Origin: Aestuariicoccus sp032586235 | Lineage (GTDB): Bacteria > Pseudomonadota > Alphaproteobacteria > Rhodobacterales > Rhodobacteraceae | Assembly: GCF_032586235.1 (NCBI RefSeq) | Contig: NZ_JAWHTD010000052.1 | Location: 1-24,475 of the forward strand | Direction of reading: 5' to 3' | Length of the DNA stretch: 24,475 bases | Shown here: piece after piece, positions 1 to 7,977 of the stretch | Numbering within the stretch: the stretch's first letter is position 1 | Layout of the letters: every line of letters starts with the position of its first letter | Notes under the pieces: model-generated | Told to the model about the DNA's origin: nothing | Seen by the model: the letters and a program-made list of their open reading frames with translations, nothing else | Database searches by the model: none | Program-made: the position numbers and the translations under genes

Positions 1-77
1 GGCTTGTTCATACAACGCGTCTAACGGCATGGATTCACGAAGTGAATCCTTCGCCGACAGACTTTTGCAACAACGCC
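1..77. mobile_element. Probable end of an IS903/IS5-family insertion sequence
   Basis: Read on the minus strand, positions 77-60 are GGCGTTGTTGCAAAAGTC. From memory the IS903 terminal repeat is GGCTTTGTTGAATAAATC, which gives 14 of 18 identities. The match begins exactly where the CheB-CheR protein stops resembling its family. The element would extend leftwards out of the window. Positions 31-49 hold a perfect 8-bp inverted repeat (GGATTCAC, 3-nt loop, GTGAATCC), typical of subterminal IS sequence. IS903-type elements make 9-bp target duplications, so 78-86 (atcagcatg) would be one copy. No transposase is visible in these 77 bases, so the family call is an inference. Confidence 0.5.
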
Positions 78-2281
78 ATCAGCATGGGAAACGGCGCATA
101 GGCGAAGGTGGCGCTCAGCTCGGTAGAGACCTTGTGCAGCTCGGCGGAATTGATCTGCATCTCCTCATTGACGGTGATCAGTTCCTCGTTGGTGGATTGC
201 AGCTCTTCGTTCGAGGTTTCGAGCTCTTCGTTGGTTGCCTGCAGTTCCTCGTTGGTGGATTGCAGCTCTTCGTTGAGCGATTGCAGCTCTTCGTTCGAGG
301 TCTGAAGCTCTTCGACCGTCTGCTGCAGCGTGTCCTTGGTCGAGGCCATTTCGCGTTCGACCTTGCGGATGTAGTCCGTCCGCTCGGCGTCGGACATCTC
401 GTCCACATCCCGTTCGGACAGATGCTGCGGCTCGCGGCTCTCGAAGGCCAGCAGAAAGGTTTCCTCGGACGACCCATCGGACTTGAACGGATAGCAGTGC
501 AGCCGCACCTCGATCGCTTCGGACCCGCGCGCGAACGGCACCCACTGGCCGGTGCGCTTTTGCTTGCTGCGGCTGGAGACCGCGATAAGGTTCTGCGCGT
601 CCTCGCCCAGCTCGCGGCGCAAGAGCCGCACGTTCAGCTTGAGGCTGGACGTTTCCGACAGGGCGGCGAATTCGGTGATGTCCCCCACCACGCGCACGAT
701 CTCGCCGCCGCGCGTCGCGATGAAGCCCTGCGGGGCGACGGCCCTGAGCAACGCCTCGAACTGCCGGAAGCCGTCTTTTTGCGCCAGAACCTTGGCGGCG
801 TCGCTCGTCTGCGCGCGCGGGGGCATCGTCAGCTCGGTGGTCATCGGCTCGAAATCCCCGGCGATCCGGCGCGACAGGCTGCGCTTGCCAAATATCTTGT
901 CGCCCCGCGACCGGCCTTCGAACAGCACATCCACAACGCCAACGGTTTCGGACGTGCCCAGAAACAAGACGCCGTCTGCCGCCAGCGCATAGTGGAGACG
1001 GCTGAGAACCTTTTCCTGCAGGCCCGGGTTGAAGTAGATCAGCACGTTGCGGATGCTGGCCAGATCGAGGTTCAGGAACGGCGGATCCTGAAAGATGTTA
1101 TGCTGCGAGAACAACATGACCGACCGCAGTTCCGGCTTCACCTCGATACGGTCGCCATCAAGGGTAAAGTATTTCGACAGGTAGGCATGCGGGATGTCGT
1201 TGGCCGCGGTGGCCGGATAGCTGCCGATGCGCGCGATCCCGAGCGCGCGGGCGTCGATATCGGTCGCAAAGATCTGCACCCGGCTCTTGCGCAGCTCCGC
1301 CAGCCCGCCCATCGCCTCGGCCAGCAGGATGGCGATCGAATAGGCCTCTTCGCCGGTGGCGCAACCGGCAATCCAGACCCTTACCGGATCGTCTTCCTTG
1401 TTTTCGACCAGTTCGCGGATCTCTTCGAACAGCTGTTCGAATTGTTCGGGATCGCGGAAGAACCGGGTGACCGAGATCAGGAAATCGCGAAAGAGCGCAT
1501 CGACCTCGTTCTGCGAGCTGCGGCAATAATCGACGTAATCCTCGTAGCGCTCGATGCTCAGAGCGGTCATGCGCCGCGCGATACGGCGGTTGATCGTGCT
1601 TTCCTTGTAGTCGCGGAAATTGACCCGTGTGCGGGCAAAGACGATCTGCAGCAGATCCGCCAGCCGGTTGGACTTCATGTTGATCTGACGCAACGCGCCG
1701 AAATCCCGCGGCGCGCTGAGGATGTTTTCCAGATGCTGGCCGATCTGTTCGGGAATCAGCGTAAGGTCGATGCAGCCGGTCTCGATCGCCGAACTGGGCA
1801 TGCCGTCGTATTTCGCGCTGGCCGGGTCCTGCGCGATGGTGATGCCGCCCGCCTCGCGCACGGCCTGAACGCCGTAGCTGCCGTCGCTGCCGGTTCCGGA
1901 CAGGATGATCGCCACGCATTTCTCGCCGCATTCCCTGGCGATGCTCTTGAGCAAGAGATCGCCCGAGGGTTTCGGCGTTGCCGGATGCCCGCTGGGTTCC
2001 ACCAGCCGCAATTCGCCGTCCTTCAGGATCACGTTCGAATTGGGCGGCGTGAAATAGATCGTGTCCGGTTCGGGAACGACGCCGCTTTCGATCTCGACCA
2101 CCGGTAAAGTGGTCTCGCGCGCGATCAGTTGCCCCAGCAGGCTTTTATGGGTGGGCGACATGTGCTGGGCCAGCACATAGACCGCCCCCGATTTCTTGGG
2201 CAGGTTCTGGGCCAGAAGCGACATCGCCTCCAGCCCTCCGGCAGAGGCCACGATTCCGACGACACCACCCCAATTGCCCAT
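35..2281 (-). CDS. CheB-CheR fusion chemotaxis protein, C-terminally truncated
   Basis: This is a fusion of chemotaxis methylesterase (CheB) and glutamate methyltransferase (CheR), cytoplasmic, about 748 aa. Residues 1-185 are the CheB domain, with a visible Ser13 (SAGG), His40 (AQHMSP) and Asp133 (GTGSDG) triad. About 215-475 is CheR, with the SAM loop AGCATGEEAYS, FATDID and RNVLIYF. A PAS-like segment follows, then a coiled coil of seven exact heptads (658-706, ELQSTNE type). Relatives continue into PAS and often histidine-kinase domains. Here the PAS-like start ends at PMLM and 13 unrelated residues lead to a stop inside a probable IS end. I chose the start at 2281 because CheB homology begins at once and AAGGG lies just upstream; an in-frame ATG at 2359 adds 26 unlikely residues. 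The CheB and CheR halves look intact, so partial activity is possible. Confidence 0.85.
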   Translation of the reverse strand: MGNWGGVVGIVASAGGLEAMSLLAQNLPKKSGAVYVLAQHMSPTHKSLLGQLIARETTLPVVEIESGVVPEPDTIYFTPPNSNVILKDGELRLVEPSGHPATPKPSGDLLLKSIARECGEKCVAIILSGTGSDGSYGVQAVREAGGITIAQDPASAKYDGMPSSAIETGCIDLTLIPEQIGQHLENILSAPRDFGALRQINMKSNRLADLLQIVFARTRVNFRDYKESTINRRIARRMTALSIERYEDYVDYCRSSQNEVDALFRDFLISVTRFFRDPEQFEQLFEEIRELVENKEDDPVRVWIAGCATGEEAYSIAILLAEAMGGLAELRKSRVQIFATDIDARALGIARIGSYPATAANDIPHAYLSKYFTLDGDRIEVKPELRSVMLFSQHNIFQDPPFLNLDLASIRNVLIYFNPGLQEKVLSRLHYALAADGVLFLGTSETVGVVDVLFEGRSRGDKIFGKRSLSRRIAGDFEPMTTELTMPPRAQTSDAAKVLAQKDGFRQFEALLRAVAPQGFIATRGGEIVRVVGDITEFAALSETSSLKLNVRLLRRELGEDAQNLIAVSSRSKQKRTGQWVPFARGSEAIEVRLHCYPFKSDGSSEETFLLAFESREPQHLSERDVDEMSDAERTDYIRKVEREMASTKDTLQQTVEELQTSNEELQSLNEELQSTNEELQATNEELETSNEELQSTNEELITVNEEMQINSAELHKVSTELSATFAYAPFPMLMALLQKSVGEGFTS
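164..310 (-). repeat. Seven tandem 21-bp units encoding coiled-coil heptads
   Basis: Seven consecutive imperfect 21-bp units each encode one seven-residue repeat of the form E-L-x-x-x-N-E within the CheB-CheR fusion. The consensus unit on the plus strand resembles ttcgttggtggattgcagct. The repeat is conserved in this protein family as the signalling linker between the CheR part and the PAS domain. It is therefore a coding repeat, not a CRISPR or satellite array. Confidence 0.8.
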
Positions 2282-2424
2282 ACCCAACCCTTGTGCTTCG
2301 CGTTTAGCGAGAGATCGACGTGGAAATACACGGGTATTCAAGGGTGTTGCGCATGCCAAGGTGGAAAGACTTCGCAGACGCGGCGAAATGTTGCATGTCG
2401 CAGGGCGGGCGGCGGCGGGCGGTG
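2282..2424. other. Intergenic gap upstream of the CheB-CheR fusion
   Basis: There are 143 bases between the adaptor stop and the cheB-cheR start, with no convincing ORF. It contains a 14-bp interrupted palindrome, AATAC-acgg-GTATT (2325-2338), which could be an operator. I could not identify a good -35/-10 pair, so the promoter is presumed rather than seen. Confidence 0.3.
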
Positions 2425-3633
2425 TTACTCCAGCTCTGCGCGGTCGACGATGTCCACGCCGTCCTCGACCAGATCGCTGGGATGGGTGACGACACGCTCG
2501 CCGGGCGCCAGGCCCGACAGGATCTGGGCGACATGGCTGTTGCGCCTGCCCACCTCGACGGGAACGCGGCGGGCCAGGCCCTCTTCGGCGCGGAAGACAT
2601 GCCAGCCGCCGTCATGCCGGAAAAGCGCCGAGAGCGGCGCCTGGATCACATCCTGCCCGCGCCATTCCACGATCCGCAGGAAAACCGCGAACCCGTCGCC
2701 CAGGCCCGGGCGCATCTCGGGTCCGCTGAGCAGATCGAAGAGCACGTCGACGCGTTGTTCCTCGATCCCCAGGGCCGACACCTTGGTGCGGGCCGAAGGC
2801 TCGATCTTGCGCAGCACCGCCTCGAGCGTGTGGTCCCCGCCCCAGCGTTCCACGATCGCCCGCGATCCCGGCGCAAGACGCACCGCATCCGCCGACAGCA
2901 GATCCGCCACGATCTCGAGGTCGTCTGGCCGCCCCACGGTCAAAAGCCGTGCGCCCGTGGCCACGGGCCGTTCCGACATGCTGGCGACCGACAGCACGAC
3001 CCCATCGGTGGGCGCGTGCAACTCGACGCAGCAGGCGGCGTCGGCGGGGGTCTCGGGGTCGGGCCCGATCAGCGCCGCGCGCGCCCGCGCCAGTGCGCCC
3101 TCGGCCATCGCCTGGCTGGATCGCGCGACCTCGACGGCGGCCTCTTTCAGCGCGCGCATCTCCGAGGCGTCCTCGAGCCGCGCGCGGGTTTCGACTCCGC
3201 GATCCACCAGCGTGGCGGTGCGGGCGTATTCGGCGGCGGCGTGATTCAGCTCTTCCTCGGCCTGGTTCACCCGGCTCTTGGCGACGCGCAGCGCCGCCTC
3301 GGCCTCGGCCACCGCCGCCTCGGCGCTGGCGCGGCTGCGCGCGTCCAGCAGCGTCGGCGCCACCGGCTGCACCACGGCGACGACGGTCTTGCCCGCGATC
3401 ACCCGGTCGCCGACCGATACCGGCGAGCGCTGCGCCTGCCCGCCGATGGGCGAGGCGACCTCATAGACATCGCGGATGCGCGTTTTGCCGTCGGCGTTGA
3501 TCGTCAGCAGCATTTCGCCCCGCGTCACCTCGGCCAGGTCCACAGGCACCGGATCGGGACGAAAGCCCCAGGCCAGAAGCGCCGCAAGGCCCGCCGCGGC
3601 CAGCCCGCCGATGATCAGGGGTTTCGCTTTCAT
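2425..3633 (-). CDS. HlyD/MacA-type periplasmic adaptor of an ABC exporter
   Basis: This 402-aa membrane-fusion protein would link an inner-membrane ABC exporter to the periplasm or outer membrane. Residues 1-24 form an uncleaved membrane anchor (IIGGLAAAGLAALLAW). A split lipoyl/barrel-sandwich domain follows (about 45-75 and 205-245, including ASPIGGQ and APTDGVVLS). These two halves flank an alanine/glutamate-rich coiled-coil hairpin (about 95-190). Beta-barrel and membrane-proximal domains end the protein. It starts 4 nt after the stop of the permease gene, so it is co-transcribed and probably translationally coupled. No outer-membrane TolC-type factor lies nearby; a shared one elsewhere is likely. 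The substrate is not predictable from sequence. Confidence 0.85.
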   Translation of the reverse strand: MKAKPLIIGGLAAAGLAALLAWGFRPDPVPVDLAEVTRGEMLLTINADGKTRIRDVYEVASPIGGQAQRSPVSVGDRVIAGKTVVAVVQPVAPTLLDARSRASAEAAVAEAEAALRVAKSRVNQAEEELNHAAAEYARTATLVDRGVETRARLEDASEMRALKEAAVEVARSSQAMAEGALARARAALIGPDPETPADAACCVELHAPTDGVVLSVASMSERPVATGARLLTVGRPDDLEIVADLLSADAVRLAPGSRAIVERWGGDHTLEAVLRKIEPSARTKVSALGIEEQRVDVLFDLLSGPEMRPGLGDGFAVFLRIVEWRGQDVIQAPLSALFRHDGGWHVFRAEEGLARRVPVEVGRRNSHVAQILSGLAPGERVVTHPSDLVEDGVDIVDRAELE

Positions 3634-3637
3634 GGCC

Positions 3638-6001
3638 TCACTCCCGTGTCTTCATGACTTCGATCAGGTTCAGACTGTCCAGCCGCCGCCGCACCAGCAA
3701 CGCCGACACCGCCGCCGCCGCCAGCACCACGCAGCTGGCCGAGGCAAAGGTATCGCGGTTCAGCACCAACGGGATCGAGTAGAGATCGCTCTCGAACCCT
3801 GCCACCATCGCCGCCGCCAGCCCCGCCCCCAGCAGCCAGCCCAAAGGCTGCGCCAGCACCACCAAAAGCGCGGTTTCCCCTATCAGGATATAGCTGACCT
3901 CACCCTTGGTGAAGCCGAGGATGCGCAGCGACGACAGATCGCGCGCGCGTTCCGACAGCTGGATCCGGGCGCTGTTATAGGCCACGCCCACGGTGATCAG
4001 AATGGCGATGGCGTTGTAGATGATCGTCGACAGGGTGATGTTTTCCTCGATGGTCTCTTCGAAAGAGGCCAGCGTGTCGCCCATCATTACCGTCCCCGCG
4101 AGGCCCGGCATGTCCTTGACGCGCGTGTGAAACGCGTCGTGCTGCGCGGGGTCGACGGTCACGTTGGCCATGCCGATTGTCGGCGCGCGGCGCATCAGCC
4201 GGTCGAGCGCGCCAATCTCCATATAGGCGCCCAGCCCGATATAGCTGGTCACGATCCCCGCGACGCGCAGCTCGTGGGTCTCGCGCCGGCCGCTGAGGAA
4301 CTCTGCCGTGACCGGATCGCCCGGACCCACGCCAAGCTGCGCGGCCAGCCGTTTCGACAACAGCACCCCCGCCTCGGGCGCCGGAACGATGCGCCCGTCG
4401 GCGGCAACGATGCGCGACAGGTCCGCATCCGCCGGGCGGCCCTCGATGGCGACATGCTTGTGCAGATGCCCGTTGCGCAGGATCGCGGGGTATACCTGCA
4501 TCCCCTCGACCTGAAGGACCCCGGGCAGGCGGCGGATCTCTTCGAGGGCCGCGGTGTTGGCCTCTTGCGTGAACATCAGCATCGCGTCCTGGCGGTTGGA
4601 TTTGTAAAAGGCCGTATCGACGATCTCGTCCAGCGAATCCTGGAAAAAGGCCGAGGCGACCAGAACCGCGACCGCCAGCGCCAGCCCCAGCATGGTCAGC
4701 GCCGCGCGGAAGGGCCAGCGCAGGATGTTGCGCACCAGCATGACGGTGGGCTGCGACAGCCGCAGCAGCGCAAGCGCCCGGTCGGCGAGCGTCTTGCGAT
4801 AGTTCGGCGGCGCGGGCGGCGACATGGCGACGGCGGGCGGCAGCCGCGCGGCGCCGAGCGCGCTTTGCACCGCCCCCAGCGCCGCGGTGATCAGCCCCAG
4901 CGCCCCGGCGATGATATAGACATCCGCCGAGACCGAGAAAATCAGGTAGGGGAAGTTGAAGAAGTCTGCGTAAATCCTTGCCAGGCCATGCGAAAACCAT
5001 GTTCCCACACCGAACCCGGCCGCCAGGCCCACCAGCGCGATCAGCCCCGCGAGATAAAGGTAATGCAGGCAGACCTCGACATCGGAATAGCCAATGGCCT
5101 TCATCAGCCCGATCTCGGAGCGTTCCAGCGACACGATCCGCCCGATGACCATGTTCACCAGAAAGATCGTGATCCCGAAGAAGATCGGCGGCAGCACATA
5201 GGCCATGGATTTCAGCTGGGTCAGCTCGCCGTCGATGAAGGCGTTGGATTGCTGTTGCGCGCGGTCGTAAGCGCCCTGCGCGCCGTAGGGATCCAGCAGA
5301 TCGTCCACCGCGTCGATGACGTCGTCGGCGTTGGCCTCGCGCTCCAGCAGCAGGCCCAGATCGTTGAACGCCCCCGCCATGTCGAAGGCCGCCGCCAGCG
5401 CCGGTTCCGGCATCCACAGGATGCCAAAACGGCGGTTGTCGGGCATGATGTCGCCCGGCCCGATGGTGTAGATGAATTCGGGGGAAAGCGCCGTGCCGGT
5501 GATGGTCAGCGGCCGCTTTTGCCCGTTGAGATTGGCGTGGAACACATCGCCCGGGACATAGCCGTTGGCGATGGCGAAAGGTTCGTTCACCAGCACCTCG
5601 TCGCTGGATTGCGGGTCGGGCAGACGGCCCGAGCGCAGCAAAGGCACGTTCACCCGCGGCGCGCCCGCCGACGGCAAGGATATCAGCTGACCCACCCCGC
5701 TTTCGACGCGCCCGGGCAGATCGAGGATCGCGGTCCCGGTCACCCGCGTCTCGACCGCATAGACCCCGTCGATGGCGGCGATTTCGGGCACGAGGCTCTT
5801 GGGCGCACGGCGCACGGCGGCAAAGACCTCGGCAAATCGGTTGCGCTCGTAATACGCGGCGCGGGTGTCGTTCAGCGCCTGGAACATGCCGAAGGACATG
5901 ATGAAGATCGACACGCCGCAGCCCAGCACCAGCGCGATGGCCAGCCCCTGCGACCAGAGCCTCAGAAAATCCCGCAGCAGCTTTTTTTCCAGCGCGCGCA
6001 T
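3638..6001 (-). CDS. ABC exporter permease with two FtsX modules
   Basis: This inner-membrane permease of about 787 aa has the FtsX/MacB/LolCE fold. An N-terminal helix (LAIALVLGCGVSIFIMSF) is followed by a large periplasmic domain (MacB_PCD-like). The first multi-helix FtsX module lies about residues 265-385 (PPIFFGITIFLVNMVIGRIV onward). A second TM helix plus periplasmic domain begins about 430, and a second FtsX module ends the protein (about 660-780). The doubled architecture suggests one polypeptide replaces a permease dimer. I prefer the ATG at 6001, 4 nt after the ATPase stop. An upstream ATG at 6022 would overlap the ATPase gene by 17 nt; neither start has a strong ribosome-binding site. 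Neighbouring ATPase and adaptor genes make it the core of a tripartite-style exporter. Confidence 0.85.
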   Translation of the reverse strand: MRALEKKLLRDFLRLWSQGLAIALVLGCGVSIFIMSFGMFQALNDTRAAYYERNRFAEVFAAVRRAPKSLVPEIAAIDGVYAVETRVTGTAILDLPGRVESGVGQLISLPSAGAPRVNVPLLRSGRLPDPQSSDEVLVNEPFAIANGYVPGDVFHANLNGQKRPLTITGTALSPEFIYTIGPGDIMPDNRRFGILWMPEPALAAAFDMAGAFNDLGLLLEREANADDVIDAVDDLLDPYGAQGAYDRAQQQSNAFIDGELTQLKSMAYVLPPIFFGITIFLVNMVIGRIVSLERSEIGLMKAIGYSDVEVCLHYLYLAGLIALVGLAAGFGVGTWFSHGLARIYADFFNFPYLIFSVSADVYIIAGALGLITAALGAVQSALGAARLPPAVAMSPPAPPNYRKTLADRALALLRLSQPTVMLVRNILRWPFRAALTMLGLALAVAVLVASAFFQDSLDEIVDTAFYKSNRQDAMLMFTQEANTAALEEIRRLPGVLQVEGMQVYPAILRNGHLHKHVAIEGRPADADLSRIVAADGRIVPAPEAGVLLSKRLAAQLGVGPGDPVTAEFLSGRRETHELRVAGIVTSYIGLGAYMEIGALDRLMRRAPTIGMANVTVDPAQHDAFHTRVKDMPGLAGTVMMGDTLASFEETIEENITLSTIIYNAIAILITVGVAYNSARIQLSERARDLSSLRILGFTKGEVSYILIGETALLVVLAQPLGWLLGAGLAAAMVAGFESDLYSIPLVLNRDTFASASCVVLAAAAVSALLVRRRLDSLNLIEVMKTRE

Positions 6002-6005
6002 GGGC

Positions 6006-6728
6006 TTACCACTCGATCTCATGCGGATGCAGGCGGGTCTCGTTGACCTCGACCGACGCGATCCTGCCGTCCTGGAACCGGATCACCCGATGCGCCATCT
6101 TGCGGATCGCCGCGGCGTGGGTGATCACCGCCGTCGTGGTGCCGAACTCGCGGTTGATGCGGTCCAGCGCCTCGAGCACCTGCACCCCGGTCTTGGAATC
6201 GAGCGCGCCGGTGGGCTCGTCGCACAGCAGCACCTCGGGCCGTTTGGCGATGGCGCGGGCGATGGCGACGCGCTGCTGCTCGCCGCCCGACATCTGCGCC
6301 GGAAAGTGATCCAGCCGGTGGCCCAGCCCGACGATGTCCAGCGCCTCTTCGGGGCGCATGGGGTCGGGCGCGATGTCGGTCACCAGCGCCACATTCTCGC
6401 GCGCCGTCAGCGAGGCCACGAGGTTGTAGAACTGAAAGATAAAGCCCACATGGTCGCGCCGGAACCGCGTCAGCGCGCGGTCGTTCATGCCGGTCAGCTC
6501 CATCCCCTTGAACCAGACCCGCCCCTCGGTCGCGTGATCGAGCCCGCCGAGGATGTTCAGCAAGGTGGACTTGCCGCTGCCCGAGGGACCAAGCAGCACG
6601 GTCAGCTCGCCCTCGTGCAGCTCCAGATCGACACCGGCCAGGGCATAGACCTTGACCTCGCCGGTGGCGTAGACCTTGGTCACGCCCTCGGTCCGGAAGA
6701 CAATGTCGCTTTGGGGCCTGGGTTCCAT
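6006..6728 (-). CDS. ABC exporter ATPase, LolD/MacB family
   Basis: This 240-aa cytoplasmic ATPase powers the adjacent FtsX-type permease. Visible motifs are Walker A GPSGSGKST (47-55), Q-loop IFQFYNL (97-103), signature MSGGEQQRV (146-154), Walker B VLLCDEP (166-172) and the H-loop VITH. The FQFYNL Q-loop and the early EGVTKVY strand are typical of the LolD/MacB/FtsE group that partners FtsX permeases rather than importers. It is the first gene of the export operon, with GAGAG about 8 nt before its ATG. The substrate is unknown; lipoproteins, peptides, macrolides or glycolipids have been assigned to relatives. Confidence 0.88.
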   Translation of the reverse strand: MEPRPQSDIVFRTEGVTKVYATGEVKVYALAGVDLELHEGELTVLLGPSGSGKSTLLNILGGLDHATEGRVWFKGMELTGMNDRALTRFRRDHVGFIFQFYNLVASLTARENVALVTDIAPDPMRPEEALDIVGLGHRLDHFPAQMSGGEQQRVAIARAIAKRPEVLLCDEPTGALDSKTGVQVLEALDRINREFGTTTAVITHAAAIRKMAHRVIRFQDGRIASVEVNETRLHPHEIEW

Positions 6729-6794
6729 ACCCGCTCTCTAGTCGCGATCCTCAGGGGCCGCTTTGACATGGCTCATGTCGCGGGCCGTGCCGAT

Positions 6795-6809
6795 ACTCTT
6801 TTCAAGAGT
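6795..6809. promoter_or_regulatory. Short palindrome upstream of the ABC export operon
   Basis: ACTCTT-ttc-AAGAGT is a perfect 6+6 inverted repeat, 67 bases upstream of the exporter ATPase start. An AT-rich palindrome in this position could be a repressor operator. No cognate regulator gene is next to it, and the match could be chance. Confidence 0.25.
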
Positions 6810-6843
6810 TCGGCAGAGAGAGACGCGCCGCCCGCGCAAGTGG

Positions 6844-6862
6844 TTTCGCGCCGGGCGCGGAA
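6844..6862 (-). terminator. Possible hairpin terminator after the oxidase gene
   Basis: On the minus strand, 11 nt after the oxidase stop, TTCCGCGC-ccg-GCGCGAAA can form a GC stem with one mismatch. There is no strong U tract after it, so it could be a weak or Rho-assisted end of the nine-gene operon rather than a classical intrinsic terminator. Confidence 0.3.
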
Positions 6863-6872
6863 TGTCGCGTGG

Positions 6873-7970
6873 TCAGACCAGCCGCGCGGGCGACAGCGCC
6901 CGCGCCAACGCGGGGTCGGTGGCGGCCCCGGCGTGACAGCACAGATCCCGCGTGATCGCGGCCAGCGCGGGCGAGGTCTGCACCCCGTAGCCGCCCTGCC
7001 CCGCCAGCCAGAAGAAGCCCTCGGCCTCGGGCGCAAAACCCACGACCGGGGTGCGGTCGGCGACAAAGCTGCGCAGGCCCGCCCAGGAATGCGAAGGCCG
7101 GACAATGGGCACGTCGACCATCTGCTCAAAGCGGTAAAGCCCCTCGGCCAGCACCATGTCGTCCGGCCAGGCGTCCTGCGGATCGACCGGGTCCTCGTCG
7201 GCGGGCGAGATCATCAGCCCGGCATTGTCGGGCTTGGCGTACCAGTTCTCGGCCACCGATCCGAAAAGCGGCCAGGCCTTGTGGCCCCGGATATCGGCCG
7301 GCAGCGCCATCAGCACCGCCGAACGGCGCATCGGCTGAAGCCCGACCTGACGCACCCCCGCCAGCGTCGCGATCCGGTCGGCCCAGGCCCCCGCCGCGTT
7401 GACGATCACCAGCGCCTCGAAGGCGTCCTTGACGGTCTCGATGCGCCAGACCCCGCCCGCCCGGGCAAGCCCGGTCACCCGCTGGCCGGTCAGCACCTGC
7501 CCGCCGCGATCCCGGAAAAGCCGCGCATTACCCTGCAACAGGCGGTCCACGTCGATGTCCTGCGCGTCGCGCTCGATCAGCGCACCGGCGATCATCTCTT
7601 TGCGCAGCACCGGCACCAGCGCCTGCGCCTCGTCCGGCGTCAGGCGGTCCACGCCTTTGGCGTCTTCGACGTAATGCTCCAGCGTCTCCAACTCGTCCGG
7701 CTGGGCCAGCAGCAGCTCGCCGCGCGGCGACAGCACGCTTTCGCCCAGCAGGTCCCCGGACAAAGCCGGAAAAGACAGCGCGTTCAGCGCCTTAAGCGTG
7801 GCGTTGCCGTAGTTCCGGATGAAGATCGCGGCAGAGCGTCCGGTCGAATGATACCCCGGCTGCGCCTCGGCCTCGAGCAGGATCACCTGCGCGTCGCGGG
7901 CCAGTTCGGCCGCCGCGCTCATGCCCGCGATGCCGCCGCCGATCACGATGATATCCGCCCGCTGAATCAT
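6873..7970 (-). CDS. FAD-dependent amine/D-amino acid oxidase family protein (DAO)
   Basis: This 365-aa DAO-superfamily flavoprotein would oxidatively deaminate an amine or amino acid to an imine with release of a ketone or aldehyde. The N-terminal FAD-binding Rossmann motif is IIVIGGGIAGMSAAAEL (7-23), followed by the acidic strand end LLEAEAQ. RSAAIF and YGNATLK follow. The C-terminal FAD contact region contains GLRSFVADRTPVVGFAP and WLAGQGGYGVQTSPA. Length and motifs fit soluble glycine oxidase/DadA-like enzymes. It is the last gene of the catabolic operon, starting 7 nt after the deacetylase stop, so it likely acts on the same substrate family or on a side-product. The substrate cannot be named from sequence. 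Confidence 0.85.
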   Translation of the reverse strand: MIQRADIIVIGGGIAGMSAAAELARDAQVILLEAEAQPGYHSTGRSAAIFIRNYGNATLKALNALSFPALSGDLLGESVLSPRGELLLAQPDELETLEHYVEDAKGVDRLTPDEAQALVPVLRKEMIAGALIERDAQDIDVDRLLQGNARLFRDRGGQVLTGQRVTGLARAGGVWRIETVKDAFEALVIVNAAGAWADRIATLAGVRQVGLQPMRRSAVLMALPADIRGHKAWPLFGSVAENWYAKPDNAGLMISPADEDPVDPQDAWPDDMVLAEGLYRFEQMVDVPIVRPSHSWAGLRSFVADRTPVVGFAPEAEGFFWLAGQGGYGVQTSPALAAITRDLCCHAGAATDPALARALSPARLV

Positions 7971-7977
7971 GCCCGCG

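Noticed and set aside
164..310. Regularly spaced repeats that might look like a CRISPR array
   Set aside because: The units are directly abutting, 21 bp, without unique spacers, and encode an in-frame heptad coiled coil.
3476..6046. Long open frame on the plus strand (about 856 codons) opposite the ABC exporter genes
   Set aside because: It is a high-GC antisense shadow: rich in Arg/His/Gln/Asp with no domain, while the opposite strand has clear FtsX and ABC motifs. Similar long shadow frames at 29-2107, 5865-8120 and 11215-13941 were rejected for the same reason.
6870..6880. Palindrome TGGTC-a-GACCA around the oxidase stop codon as an operator
   Set aside because: It is short and sits on the coding end with no promoter to control; a chance match is sufficient.
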